DNA of 33,783 bases from an uncultured Bacilli bacterium. GTDB lineage: Bacteria > Bacillota_I > Bacilli_A > RF39 > UBA660. Both the position numbers and the translations under genes were made by a program. The stretch spans positions 1 to 33,783 of the forward strand of contig CANPXO010000008.1 of assembly GCA_947586205.1 (NCBI GenBank), in the 5' to 3' direction. Under the pieces are notes generated by a model. It was not told the origin of the DNA. It saw only the letters and a list, made by a program, of their open reading frames with translations, and did not search any database. Positions 17,598 through 27,884 of this stretch are shown piece by piece. Position 1 is the stretch's first letter; each line of letters opens with the position of its first letter.

Positions 17598-19421
17598 CTA
17601 TGCTTGACTAATTCCTTTTTGACCAAGCAAATGTTGTCTTAATCTTAATAGGTCAGCGGAATTTACTGTGGTATTATTTGCAAGTCTTGCTGACTCTAAG
17701 TAAGCTCCATCTAATGAAATTTGCCCAAGTAAATATTGACGCATTTTTAAAAGGTCGGCTGAATTAATAATTCCATCAGAGGTCAAATCGCCATAAATGA
17801 CTATGGAATATGTTTCACCTGATGCAAATGTAACTGTCGTTCCTGTTGTAATCTTTTCAGTATCTCCCATGACAGAACCATTTGCTTTTTTAAATGTTAA
17901 TTCACTTCCTGTTGTCTTGGCTTTTAAAGTTCCAACTGTCGTATCTAAAGCTAAATTCGTGATAAAATTCCCTTTTTTATTTAATCCCATGTTACTTAAA
18001 TGTGTAGCTACCGTAAGAGTTTTTGGAATTTCTTCTGGGGCTGTTCCAGGAGTAGATACTTGAGGTGTTGCTGGAGGATTTGTTGGTGTACTTTGTGTAT
18101 TTCCTGTCCCTCCTACATAAATACCATCACTGTTTTTTATAGAACCAGCTGAAGCATAAACCAAACCTGCTAATGCTGGATTCGATTCATTAGAATTTGC
18201 TCCAATATTAAAGAAATTATAAAATCCTTCATAAGTTTGTCCTTTATAAGTAAATTTAGCTCCATTTGTTGTATTACTTATTTTACTTCCACTTTCTTGT
18301 CTTGCTAAAGCAGCTAAATAAATAGGACTTACATTAAATGTTTTTCCTGCTTCCATAAATATACTAGAATAAGGAACATTATCAACCGCATCATTCCCAT
18401 TCATAAATGTTGGCTCTAATATGCTTTTGACTCCACTTTCTGTCTGTATTTCATTATAACTTATATTTTCAAACATAAATATACGACTTTCTTCCAAAAA
18501 GTTTCTTGGATCTAAATAATAGGCTACTGTTTCTAATGTAGCAATATACCAACTTCCTTCTGTATTAATTCTTTCTGGATCTACACAAGATGGGCAACTT
18601 GTTTCTTGAATCGAACCGACTGTTCTTTGAGTTATAGCAGTTGCATTAAAGTCTAAACCTGTTTTTAAAGAGACAAATGTCCAATTTGGATGAATTTCAT
18701 GTAAACTTCTTAAATACTTTTTATAACTTTCAGGAAATCCTTGTTCATCTAATTTTTTTTCAAATTCTTGATCTTTTACTTCACTTGTTCCCCCAGTCTT
18801 TACTCCCCTTGTCGGGTGTTTTGTAGTCTCTGGCATATTTTCAAATATTGGAATAGTGAAATTAAATGGAGAATTTAATAATTCTGATTTTTTATAACTT
18901 TGATAAGTTGTATATGCTTCACTGTAAGGGGCTTCTATATTCGCCATATATTGATGATTATTCACAGAATAACTAGAATTTGGATTTACATTAAACTTTT
19001 TTAAATAACCAGTGAACTGTCCTGCCGATACATAACCAGAAGAAATAAATTCTGCCCCACCCATGATGGCTTTTTTAGGACTTGTCCAAGGTCTACCATA
19101 AGACACTGGAATTGTATTTGTTAAACTAATGTATTGTCCACAGATATAGCCTGTGTCTTTAGAATATTCTACTTTATACCAACCTTGTGTACAACCTTCA
19201 CCACTTACTAAATTTGTATCTAATACAGTTACATAGTCCCCTTTCGATAAATAATCTAAAATATCTGCCTCTATTGTGGCCTCTTTTCTTAAGCGAACAC
19301 CTTCTCCTGTTATTTGACCGAACATGCTTGCATTTGTATATGGAATATAACTAAACACTGATATAAAAAGAAAGCAAAAAACTAGAGTAATAGAACAGAT
19401 TTTTCTAAAAATTTTTTTCAT
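17598..19421 (-). CDS. SH3-domain N-acetylglucosaminidase (autolysin-like) with C-terminal dockerin-like repeats
   Basis: SH3 (GVRLRKEATIEADILDYLSKGDYVTVL); glucosaminidase (SYKKYLRSLHEIHPNWTFVSLKTGLDF..., LAALARQESGS); dockerin-like pair GDLTSDGIINSADLLKMRQYLLG / ANNTTVNSADLLRLRQHLLG. Confidence 0.85.
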   Translation of the reverse strand: MKKIFRKICSITLVFCFLFISVFSYIPYTNASMFGQITGEGVRLRKEATIEADILDYLSKGDYVTVLDTNLVSGEGCTQGWYKVEYSKDTGYICGQYISLTNTIPVSYGRPWTSPKKAIMGGAEFISSGYVSAGQFTGYLKKFNVNPNSSYSVNNHQYMANIEAPYSEAYTTYQSYKKSELLNSPFNFTIPIFENMPETTKHPTRGVKTGGTSEVKDQEFEKKLDEQGFPESYKKYLRSLHEIHPNWTFVSLKTGLDFNATAITQRTVGSIQETSCPSCVDPERINTEGSWYIATLETVAYYLDPRNFLEESRIFMFENISYNEIQTESGVKSILEPTFMNGNDAVDNVPYSSIFMEAGKTFNVSPIYLAALARQESGSKISNTTNGAKFTYKGQTYEGFYNFFNIGANSNESNPALAGLVYASAGSIKNSDGIYVGGTGNTQSTPTNPPATPQVSTPGTAPEEIPKTLTVATHLSNMGLNKKGNFITNLALDTTVGTLKAKTTGSELTFKKANGSVMGDTEKITTGTTVTFASGETYSIVIYGDLTSDGIINSADLLKMRQYLLGQISLDGAYLESARLANNTTVNSADLLRLRQHLLGQKGISQA

Positions 19422-19550
19422 TTTTTGCCTCCTTTTATTCGACAATATTATACCATTTTTTATATGGTAATTAAATAGTATCACAAACCCTCATGTAAAT
19501 AAAGTGTCGAGTGTTTTTTCCTTTTCAAAAAATTGCACTTCTGAAATGGG

Positions 19551-19579
19551 TTGAGATTTTTATACATTTATTATATAAT
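19551..19579 (+). promoter_or_regulatory. SigA-type promoter TTGAGA-N17-TATAAT for the LCP gene
   Basis: Hexamers at 17-bp spacing, 37 bp upstream of the start codon. Confidence 0.65.
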
Positions 19580-19615
19580 TATGGACAGAATAAATGATTA
19601 GAAAGGGAAGTTGCT

Positions 19616-21703
19616 ATGAAGATATTTTTTAAGAAGTTAAAAAACACTTCCTTAAGTTATAAATTACCGTTTTTATTTACTATAATCCTTTATTTTGGAA
19701 GTTATGGATATCTTACTTATTTGTTGTTACAATTAACGGGAGTTGAAACTTTAATTAGATATATCTTAATTGGTTCATTTGCCTTTTATGGACTTATATA
19801 TATTTTAGTTAGTTTTATAAAAATGTTTCAAAATCGAAAAGGACTGTTTACTTTTCTTACGATTCTTACTTTAATTTTCAGTGGTATTTTTGGAGTTGCT
19901 TCTTTTGCGATTCGAAGAATTTATTCCAAAATAGATCAATTTACCACAAGTGATACAAGTACTTATACAAGTGTGATTTTAACACTTAAAGATATGGAAT
20001 TCACAAGTGATAGTAAAATCGGTATGGTGACTGATGAAGAAGACCGAACCGGTTATATTCTTCCTCAAGAGTGGATTAAAAAAGAAAATATTACGAATGA
20101 GATTGAATATAAAGATTCTACAATAGAGTTACTTGATGCTTTGTATAATCATGAACTAGATGCTATTTTTATTACAAAAGATTATGATGTATTATACTCA
20201 GGAGAAGAAAAATATCAAAATATTGTGAATGAAACTCAAATTGTCAAAGAGTATTCGAAAACAATGAAAACAGAAGAAAGTGAGCTTCTTGCTACGACAA
20301 AGAGTTTAACCGAACCATTTACCGTTCTTATCATGGGAGTTGATTCTGAGTCTACGAGTGGCTTAGATGCCAACGCCGCTTTTAATGGAGACACTTTAAT
20401 GCTTATTACATTTAATCCAAAAACATTAACTGCAACAATGCTTAGTATTCCAAGAGATGTCTATGTTCCAATTATCAGTGCAAGCGGGAATACAAAAGGA
20501 TATTTCAAAATCAATTCATCGGCTGCTGGAGGAACAGCAAGTACGATTAATACCATTGAAAATATTACAGATGTTGAGATTGATTATTTTGTGAAAGTAA
20601 ATTTCCATGGAGTTGTTGATTTAGTGAATGAACTAGGTGGTATTGATGTTGATGTCGAAGCACCTGATTATCAGTATTATATTCAAAGTTATGGAAAAGG
20701 AAGACTTTGTGAACAAGATTCGAATCGAAATTTTCAAAATATGATTTGTATGAATACAGGTTGGCAGCACTTAGATGGAGAACAAGCACTTGCTTATGCA
20801 AGAAATCGCCATGGTTATTTGGAAAGTGATTTTGCAAGAAATCGTCATCAACAACAAATTATTGAAGCTGTGGCAAAGAAGTTAATTCAAAATGCGAATC
20901 TAAAAGAATTTGAAAATTTATTAGATACAATTAGTCATAATATTGCAACAAATATGAAAACTTCCCAAATTTTATCTTTCTATCAATCGATTAAAGGAAT
21001 GCTTATGAATGCTTTACGAGGTGAAGAATTCATATCTATTCAAAAGACTGCTTTAACAGTGTATGACTTAGATATCCCAGGTATTTCAACGATTGGTTAT
21101 TATCAGGGTAGTATGGATGCCATTACCAAAGCTATGAAAGAAAATCTTGGTTTATTAGAAGTAGATGATGTTAAAACTTTCTATTATGATTATTCTGAAG
21201 ATTATGACCGTAATTCTAAAGTCATTGGACAAGGAATTTATTCTGGAAGAACTCTTTATCCAATTCCTGACTTTAAAGGACAAGCAGTCAGTGAAGCGAA
21301 GAACTTTGCAAGTACCCATAACTTAAATCTATCTATCGAATATGAGAGCAATCCAAATGAAATACCAGGTATTATTTTAGGTCAAAGTGTAACTCCTGGA
21401 ACACTCACTCTACAATTTAATGATTTTACGATTTATGTTAATGATCCTAACTTAGAAGAACCAACTGAAGACCCTGAAGAGGAAGATCCTCATGAACCAT
21501 CCGAAGAAGATCCTAATACAGGAAGTGAAACAGAAGATCCAGAACAAAATCAAGGTGAAGAAGAAAATACTGAACACCCAGAAGAAGAACCCATTCCTGG
21601 AACACCAACTATACCTCAAGAACCTTCAACTCCAGAAAAGGATACTCCTAGTGATGATCCTGTAAGTGATGAAAACGATAATAACGAAGAAAATGCCGAA
21701 TAG
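19616..21703 (+). CDS. LytR-CpsA-Psr (LCP) family protein with C-terminal PASTA-like domain and acidic Pro/Glu-rich tail
   Basis: ILIMGVDSES..GDTLMLITFNPKTLTATMLSIPRDVYVPI, HLDGEQALAYARNRHGYLESDFARNRHQQQII; PDFKGQAVSEAKNFASTHNLNLSIEYESN. Confidence 0.93.
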   Translation: MKIFFKKLKNTSLSYKLPFLFTIILYFGSYGYLTYLLLQLTGVETLIRYILIGSFAFYGLIYILVSFIKMFQNRKGLFTFLTILTLIFSGIFGVASFAIRRIYSKIDQFTTSDTSTYTSVILTLKDMEFTSDSKIGMVTDEEDRTGYILPQEWIKKENITNEIEYKDSTIELLDALYNHELDAIFITKDYDVLYSGEEKYQNIVNETQIVKEYSKTMKTEESELLATTKSLTEPFTVLIMGVDSESTSGLDANAAFNGDTLMLITFNPKTLTATMLSIPRDVYVPIISASGNTKGYFKINSSAAGGTASTINTIENITDVEIDYFVKVNFHGVVDLVNELGGIDVDVEAPDYQYYIQSYGKGRLCEQDSNRNFQNMICMNTGWQHLDGEQALAYARNRHGYLESDFARNRHQQQIIEAVAKKLIQNANLKEFENLLDTISHNIATNMKTSQILSFYQSIKGMLMNALRGEEFISIQKTALTVYDLDIPGISTIGYYQGSMDAITKAMKENLGLLEVDDVKTFYYDYSEDYDRNSKVIGQGIYSGRTLYPIPDFKGQAVSEAKNFASTHNLNLSIEYESNPNEIPGIILGQSVTPGTLTLQFNDFTIYVNDPNLEEPTEDPEEEDPHEPSEEDPNTGSETEDPEQNQGEEENTEHPEEEPIPGTPTIPQEPSTPEKDTPSDDPVSDENDNNEENAE

Positions 21704-21710
21704 GCATTTT
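21690..21710 (+). terminator. Terminator overlapping the stop codon of the LCP gene
   Basis: AAAATGCC-GAATA-GGCATTTT followed by TT. Confidence 0.75.
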
Positions 21711-21800
21711 TTAAATAACCTTTTAGGGTGTGGCTTGCAAGAAGCAAGCCATCAAAAATCCACTAGCTAAGCTAGTGGAATTAAAAGACTTATAGTAATA

Positions 21801-21867
21801 TGACATCTCGCGTGCTATAATATGGTGCGTTCAAGCCCATATTAAAAGCACGAAAGGAGAGATGTCA
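21801..21867 (+). promoter_or_regulatory. Long stem-loop over the tnpA RBS and start codon
   Basis: TGACATCTC/GAGATGTCA, CGTGCT/AGCACG, AATATGG/CCATATT nested arms; encloses AAAGGAG and the A of ATG. Confidence 0.8.
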
Positions 21868-22320
21868 TGGCTAAAAGTTTAGCACATACCAAGTATATGT
21901 GCAAGTACCATATTGTATATTCCCAAATATAGGAGAAAAATCATATACAATAAATTAAGAAAGGAAATCCAAAAGTATATAAAGGATTTATGCAAATGGA
22001 AGGGAGTAGAAATCCTAGAAGGACATATGATGCCTGACCATGTGCACTTGTTAGTAGAAATCCCACCAAGAATCAGTGTATCAAGTTTCATGGGGTATTT
22101 GAAAGGAAAAAGTAGTTTGATGATCTTTGAAAAGAATCCAAATTTGAAATATAAGTTTGGGAATAGAAATTTTTGGGCAACGGGATATTATGTAAGTACA
22201 GTAGGACTCAATGAAGCAACAATAAGGAAATATATAAGAGAACAAGAAAATGAAGATATGATGGAAGACAAATTAAGTAAGAAAGAATATATTAACCCTT
22301 TTAAAGGTTTGTTAAAGTAG
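21867..22320 (+). pseudogene. tnpA: IS200-like transposase TnpA, frameshifted near 21910-21932
   Basis: ATG at 21867 gives MAKSLAHTKYMCKYHIVYSQI*; the rest (YIPKYRRKIIYNK...GHMMPDHVHLLVEIPP...) continues in another frame. Confidence 0.85.
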
Positions 22321-22457
22321 TCATTACACTGGGCTTGAACTTGAGAAAGCCAGCCTCCATATGCGGGCTGGTAGATATTTTGGCCTTATAGGCCATGTGA
22401 AAACCACACCTTTTAGACGTGGTTAGTTATTACACAAAAAAACACTTTTTACAAGCA

Positions 22458-22796
22458 TTATTTTGTTAATACATCAAAACCAACTGTATTCGTATTTGCT
22501 GTAGGGTTTATGGTATCAGTAATTGTATTGTTTATATTTTGGTCTAAGTTTGGTTGAGGAAAAGTATTACTTTTTCTTGCAGCCGCGGTGACAGCTTCAT
22601 TCATTGATTTATTTTGAGCCATAGATGCAAGTTCGGAAATATCCACTTCTCTTTCTTTTGGTCGATTAATTTGAGATATACCATTCTTTGCTTCTTTTTG
22701 ATCTACAAGATATCCAATTAAAGCAAAAATTAAGAATACTGCAATGAATACAAACCAAAAATAGTTTGCAGATAACAGTTCATTTAATACTTCCAT
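22458..22796 (-). CDS. Small single-TM hypothetical protein
   Basis: 112 aa; N-terminal TM FVFIAVFLIFALIGYLV; Asn/Thr-rich tail. Confidence 0.55.
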   Translation of the reverse strand: MEVLNELLSANYFWFVFIAVFLIFALIGYLVDQKEAKNGISQINRPKEREVDISELASMAQNKSMNEAVTAAARKSNTFPQPNLDQNINNTITDTINPTANTNTVGFDVLTK

Positions 22797-22867
22797 AACC
22801 CTCTTTCCTTTCCTATTTAGGAAATTATAACATAGATTCTAAAAAAAGTTAAGTATTGAAAAATATA

Positions 22868-23341
22868 TCATTGTTTCTTATTTATCAAACGTCTCATTGC
22901 CTCTTTTTGAATTATTGAGCCATCTTTTTCTTTTATGATTAAAAGCAACTTACAAAAATAATCATACATTTCATTTGGGTCTTGAGAACCTAAGACAATA
23001 TGATTTTTTTCAAATGTTTCTTGTTTATCGAAAGAAATAAAAGTACTAAAACTTGTTTCAATATCTACGTATTCTATAACACCATTAGATTTATTTTTTA
23101 AAACATAGATTTTATTACTATCTTTTTTATCCACATATGACGGGAAGATATCGTCCATTCTAAATCTTTTCTCTTTAGAAATATCTGCTTTTAATTTTAA
23201 ATATTCTTGAATTAAAGGATTTCTTTCTAATTCAGATATTCTTTGTTTCTTTTCATATAACTTTTTTCTTTTCTTTAAAAATTCTTGATATTTCTTTCTA
23301 CCTTTTATTACCTCTTCATTTTTCAAAGTAAACTCCCCCAT
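22868..23341 (-). CDS. Hypothetical protein
   Basis: 157 aa ORF, charged, with an upstream start context. Confidence 0.5.
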   Translation of the reverse strand: MGEFTLKNEEVIKGRKKYQEFLKKRKKLYEKKQRISELERNPLIQEYLKLKADISKEKRFRMDDIFPSYVDKKDSNKIYVLKNKSNGVIEYVDIETSFSTFISFDKQETFEKNHIVLGSQDPNEMYDYFCKLLLIIKEKDGSIIQKEAMRRLINKKQ

Positions 23342-23384
23342 TACTTGATTTATTATTATAAGACTTTTCTAGAAAAAAACAATA

Positions 23385-23606
23385 TCATTCTTTCACAAGA
23401 TTATCCATGGAATAATGATAAGTTTTACAAATAGCATAGGCTGTAGAAGTTGTAATCAAATGATTTCCTGTTTCATAATGACTGTAAGTTGTTTGAGAAA
23501 TTCCACATTTTTTAGCAAATTCAGTTTAAGATAATTTTAAACTTTTTCTGAGGTTTTTTAGTTTTTTGCCTATGCTTTCTTTATTCAAATTTATTTCAGT
23601 TATCAT
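23385..23606 (-). pseudogene. XRE regulator interrupted by one in-frame TAA
   Basis: Minus-strand translation MITEINLNKESIGKKLKNLRKSLKLS*TEFAKKCGISQTTYSHYETGNHLITTSTAYAICKTYHYSMDNLVKE*; stop at 23526-23528 where XRE proteins usually have Gln. Confidence 0.75.
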
Positions 23607-23694
23607 CTTTTTGTTTTTATTAGATAAATTTGTTATGAAATCTAAAGAATAGTGATATAAATTACAAAATTGAACTAATAGAATAAAAAAAGAT

Positions 23695-24132
23695 TTAGTA
23701 AAGATGCTTTTGCTCTCTTTCTAAATCTCTTTTTTTAATACTTTCTCGTTTATCATAAAGCTTTTTACCTTTGGCAATCCCTATTAAAACTTTTGCATAA
23801 TTATTTTTAATATACATTTTAAGAGGAACAATACTAATCCCCTCTTTTTCTTTTTCTTCTTTTAGTCTTCTGATTTCTTCTTTATGTAATAATAACTTTC
23901 TTGTTCTTCTCTCTTCATGATTGAAACGATTTCCTTCTTCATATTTAGCTATATAGGAATTTAGGAGAAATGCTTCCCTACCTTTAATCGTTACATAAGA
24001 ATCTTTTAAATCAGCAGAGCCTTTTCGAATACTTTTAATTTCTGTTCCAACTAAGGAAATACCTGCTTCGATTTCTTTTAATATCTGATAATCATAGTAC
24101 GCTTTTCTATTTCTAATTTCCATTTTCTTCAC
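23695..24132 (-). CDS. smpB: SsrA-binding protein SmpB
   Basis: [41 protein letters not shown]...[16 protein letters not shown]. Confidence 0.96.
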   Translation of the reverse strand: MKKMEIRNRKAYYDYQILKEIEAGISLVGTEIKSIRKGSADLKDSYVTIKGREAFLLNSYIAKYEEGNRFNHEERRTRKLLLHKEEIRRLKEEKEKEGISIVPLKMYIKNNYAKVLIGIAKGKKLYDKRESIKKRDLEREQKHLY

Positions 24133-26230
24133 CTACCAGTTCAAAATCTATCATGCTAGTTTCTTTACTTGCTCTTACACATTTTACTTTTACGATATCA
24201 CCAATACGATATGTTTTTTTGGTGTTATTTCCAATCATAGCTAAAGACTCTGGAACATAATTAAAATAATCTCCTTTTAGGGTACTTACATGAACAAGTC
24301 CTTCTACTAAATTTGGAAGTTCGACAAAGAAACCAAAGTTCGTCACTGTATCAATCATACCTTCATAGATTTCACCAACATGACTTTCCATATATTCAGC
24401 CATTTTCATATCATCGACATCTCGTTCAGCATTTTGGGCCGCGACTTCTCTTTCACTCGAATGTTCAGCTATTTGAACTAAACTATTATTTAAGGTATCT
24501 ATGGTTGTCATTGAAAAATCTTTTTCTACTAAGTATTTCTTTAATAAACGGTGGACTGTTAAGTCTGGAAATCTTCTGATTGGACTTGTAAAATGAGTAT
24601 AAGCATTACTTGCTAAACTAAAGTGACCAATGTTTTCTTTTGAATATTCTGCTTTTCGCATACTACGAAGAAGCATGGAAGATAAAATCTTAAATTCTTT
24701 TTTATCATGAAGTTCTTCTAGTATACTTTGCATTGTTTTTGGTTTCATATCAATCACTCTTGTTTGAAGTGAATAACCAAGTATTTTTAAAAGATTGGTA
24801 AAATCATCTATTTTTTCACTGTTAGGCTCGCCATGGACACGATAGATAAAAGGTAAATCCATATTATAAATATGAGTTGCTACGGTTTCATTCGCCGCAA
24901 TCATGAAGTCTTCAATGAGTTTTTCTCCATCACCACGTTCTACAACTACAACATCGATTGCATGGCCCTCTTCATCTTGAATGATTTCTGGTTCATCCAA
25001 ATCAAAATCCATATATCCACGAGAAATTTTTTCTTTTCTTAAAATGTGAGCAAGTTCATTCATCTCTTTTAATGTGTCGGCAAAGTCTTCATAACCTTCT
25101 GGGACTGTGTCTTCCATAAGGATTTGATTGACTGCTGTATAAGTCATTTTCTTACGACTTTTAATGTATGATTCAAAGATATCATAATCAATAATTTTGC
25201 CATTTGGATTAATCGTCATCACGCAGGACATGGTTAAACGAATCTCGCCTTCATTTAATGAACAAATTCCATTGGATAGTTGATGAGGAAGCATAGGAAT
25301 GACTGTATTTGCAAGATAATTCGATGTTCCTCTTTCATAAGCAGCATCGCCAAGTGGTGTATTTTCTTTGACATAATGGGATACATCGGCAATATGGACT
25401 CCTAAAATGTAATTGTTTCCTTCTTTTTTTAAGCTAATCGCATCATCAATATCTTTGGTATGTTCTCCATCAATAGTGAAGATACAATCTTTCGTTAAAT
25501 CTCTTCTGTTCTGAAGCTCCGACTCCGCGACTTCAGATGGAATGGTTTCTAATTCTTTCTCTACTTCATTCCCAAAGTCTGGGTCAATATTGTATTTATA
25601 AGCAATACTTAAAATATCCATACCTGGATCGTCTTTATGACCAATTATTTTGATAATCTCTCCATGAAATTTTTTAGGAGCATATTCATCTTTTAATTTT
25701 ACTAAAACTTTATGACCTGCTACACAATTTTTTAAAGTATCTTTTTTTAATTTAATATCAAGATTTAATTTTTCATCATCTGGTTTAAAAATAAGGCCAT
25801 TTTTTCCATCAATTAGTTCTCCTACAATAGTATTAATTTCTCTTTTAATAACACGAATAACTCTTCCTTCTGGTTTGAGTCCTTTTTTAATGACTTCTGC
25901 TAAAACAATATCATCATCAATGGCACCGTTCACATCGGCATCATCAATGTATAAATCATCTTCTTTAGGTAACACGACAAATCCAAAACCCTTTTTGTTT
26001 CCTTCAAACTTGCCTATTTTTAAATTCACACAGTTTTTAAGAAGAATATATTTATCTTTTTTGGTTTTATATACAATGTAATCACTTACTAGTTCTTCTA
26101 AAACATCTGTAAGTTCTCTTAGTTCTTCTGCTGTTTGATATCCCATTAAATCATTGATTTGAATGAGATCTTTTGCTTCATAAACACTTTCTAGTTTTTG
26201 TAATACTTCTTCTTTCATGTGAAATTTCAC
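24113..26230 (-). CDS. rnr: Ribonuclease R
   Basis: [52 protein letters not shown]-terminal S1 domain. Confidence 0.96.
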   Translation of the reverse strand: MKFHMKEEVLQKLESVYEAKDLIQINDLMGYQTAEELRELTDVLEELVSDYIVYKTKKDKYILLKNCVNLKIGKFEGNKKGFGFVVLPKEDDLYIDDADVNGAIDDDIVLAEVIKKGLKPEGRVIRVIKREINTIVGELIDGKNGLIFKPDDEKLNLDIKLKKDTLKNCVAGHKVLVKLKDEYAPKKFHGEIIKIIGHKDDPGMDILSIAYKYNIDPDFGNEVEKELETIPSEVAESELQNRRDLTKDCIFTIDGEHTKDIDDAISLKKEGNNYILGVHIADVSHYVKENTPLGDAAYERGTSNYLANTVIPMLPHQLSNGICSLNEGEIRLTMSCVMTINPNGKIIDYDIFESYIKSRKKMTYTAVNQILMEDTVPEGYEDFADTLKEMNELAHILRKEKISRGYMDFDLDEPEIIQDEEGHAIDVVVVERGDGEKLIEDFMIAANETVATHIYNMDLPFIYRVHGEPNSEKIDDFTNLLKILGYSLQTRVIDMKPKTMQSILEELHDKKEFKILSSMLLRSMRKAEYSKENIGHFSLASNAYTHFTSPIRRFPDLTVHRLLKKYLVEKDFSMTTIDTLNNSLVQIAEHSSEREVAAQNAERDVDDMKMAEYMESHVGEIYEGMIDTVTNFGFFVELPNLVEGLVHVSTLKGDYFNYVPESLAMIGNNTKKTYRIGDIVKVKCVRASKETSMIDFELVGEENGN

Positions 26231-26277
26231 CTCTTAAATTTATTATACAAAGAAATGATCAAAAATTACAAATAAAA

Positions 26278-26314
26278 AAGAAAAATCTGTCAATATAAAG
26301 TAAAGATTTTTCTT
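26278..26314 (-). terminator. Terminator between secG and rnr
   Basis: AAGAAAAATCT / AGATTTTTCTT inverted repeat. Confidence 0.55.
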
Positions 26315-26343
26315 GTATTTACTTATAAAGATATTTTATCTCT

Positions 26344-26571
26344 TTATTTTGTTGTTAAGTATAATATTAAAGATATTACAAAGAAAGCAACACCTAAAAC
26401 TGCTGTTAGTCTTGTGATAATAAGTTCTAATCCTCTTTCTTTTACAACTCCAAAAAGTCTATCATTTCCACCTGAAAATATTTGTCCTGCATCTCCACTT
26501 GCTTTATTACTTTGTAATAATACTAAAACAATAATGAGTACAGAAAGTATTAATAAAATTGTTTCTAACAT
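26344..26571 (-). CDS. secG: Preprotein translocase subunit SecG
   Basis: LIVLVLLQSNKASGDAGQIFSGGNDRLFGVVKERGLELIITRLTAVLGVAFFV. Confidence 0.9.
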   Translation of the reverse strand: MLETILLILSVLIIVLVLLQSNKASGDAGQIFSGGNDRLFGVVKERGLELIITRLTAVLGVAFFVISLILYLTTK

Positions 26572-26619
26572 ATATATTTCCTCCAGTCCTATCTAATTTA
26601 ACATATTTTTCTTTGTTTT

Positions 26620-27204
26620 TCAAGAAATGTGTAATGTTTCTTCAATGATTTTATAGATTTCTTCTCTTCCCTTCTTCGTTGTTGCCGAAAATTTTATAAA
26701 ATCTTGATCTAAATTTAATGTTTCTTTGATAATTTTGTCTTGTTTATCTCTTAAGGAAGAACTCACTTTATCATATTTAGTTGCTACTATTGTAATAGGT
26801 ATATTGTAGTATTTTAAGAAGTTATACATTAAGACATCATCTTCGGTTGGTTTGTGTCTATAATCAATGAGCATGAATACTTGAGATAAATCTGTTCTAC
26901 TCTTTAAATACTCTTCAATCATTAAACCGATTTTATAATCACTATCTTTAGATAATTTCGTATAACCATAGCCAGGAACATCCACTAGATAAAATTGTTT
27001 GTTTATTTGATAAAAGTTTAAAGTTTGAGTTTTTCCAGGTTTACTTGAAGTTCTTGCAAAGTTCTTACGTCCAATTAAAGCATTGATAAAACTTGATTTT
27101 CCAACGTTACTTCTTCCAACAAGTAAAAATTCTTTTAGATTGTCTGTTGGATATTGACTCAGTCTCACTGCGATGTTGGTTAATTCTACAGAATCAATTT
27201 TCAT
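26620..27204 (-). CDS. engB: Ribosome biogenesis GTP-binding protein YsxC/EngB
   Basis: FLLVGRSNVGKSSFINALIGRKNFARTSSKPGKTQTLNFY, DVPGYGY, ATKYDKV. Confidence 0.95.
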   Translation of the reverse strand: MKIDSVELTNIAVRLSQYPTDNLKEFLLVGRSNVGKSSFINALIGRKNFARTSSKPGKTQTLNFYQINKQFYLVDVPGYGYTKLSKDSDYKIGLMIEEYLKSRTDLSQVFMLIDYRHKPTEDDVLMYNFLKYYNIPITIVATKYDKVSSSLRDKQDKIIKETLNLDQDFIKFSATTKKGREEIYKIIEETLHIS

Positions 27205-27360
27205 ACCTCACACCTCTTTTGGTATATCTATTATATGATACTTTCTATGTTTTTGCAAACTAATCTTCGTACTGTTGTAATTACAAAGACCAAGTTACAA
27301 GAACATAGTGAAATTCTTTTTAATCGACAAATTAAAAGAGGCTTAAAAGCCTTTTTGTTG

Positions 27361-27876
27361 TTATTCGTAAACTTTTATGGAAGTTACTATGAAATCATAG
27401 TCTTCTAATGGATAAGTTTGATGGCAAAATTCACAAACACCAGTTTTGTTGATACTCATACTTGCTCCACAGCTAGGGCATTTACGAACTCCATCAATTT
27501 CTTTTGTATCATTCTTTTTTTCTAAAGTAATATCATTTCTTTTTTCTATTCTTCTTTGGTCTGTTCCAAATATAATTTTTCCAGTAGAATTATCTAAAAT
27601 ATAGTCCATATATCTTGATATTAATTCGATGTGGATAACTGTTTTATCTTCTTGCTCTTCAACATCAACAATCCTCGAGTTTTTCACATTAATTTCATCA
27701 TAGATTTGTTTTTGATTTTTCTTTTTGTTTTCTTCTAATATTGATTCATATTTCTCATAGACTTCATCACTTAAGAAATGTTTTACATCTCGTAAATTTT
27801 CAATAGTCATTCCTGTATAAAGTTTCACAAAGATATTATCAATTTTTGTTTTGATTAAAGTTTCGTTAATTTCCAT
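27361..27876 (-). CDS. Tim44-like domain protein with zinc ribbon
   Basis: Paralogous to the C-terminal half of 28570..29421; CPSCGAS...CEFCH. Confidence 0.65.
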   Translation of the reverse strand: MEINETLIKTKIDNIFVKLYTGMTIENLRDVKHFLSDEVYEKYESILEENKKKNQKQIYDEINVKNSRIVDVEEQEDKTVIHIELISRYMDYILDNSTGKIIFGTDQRRIEKRNDITLEKKNDTKEIDGVRKCPSCGASMSINKTGVCEFCHQTYPLEDYDFIVTSIKVYE

Positions 27877-27884
27877 AGTGCACC

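Larger units (their letters stand above)
21720..22430 (+). mobile_element. IS200/IS605-family element (tnpA only, no tnpB); boundaries approximate
   Basis: IS200-type TnpA; subterminal hairpins GGCTTGC/GCAAGCC, CCACTAGCT/AGCTAGTGG on the left; CCAGCC/GGCTGG, GGCC/GGCC, AACCAC/GTGGTT on the right. Confidence 0.85.

Noticed and set aside
20565-20837. Antisense ORFs inside well-supported genes (for example 15093..15380, 20565..20837, 24313..24579)
   Set aside because: Composition reflects the opposite-strand coding sequence; no independent start signals or domains.
23340-23694. Possible tmRNA (ssrA) downstream of smpB
   Set aside because: The region is occupied by an XRE pseudogene and shows no tmRNA tag or tRNA-like ends.
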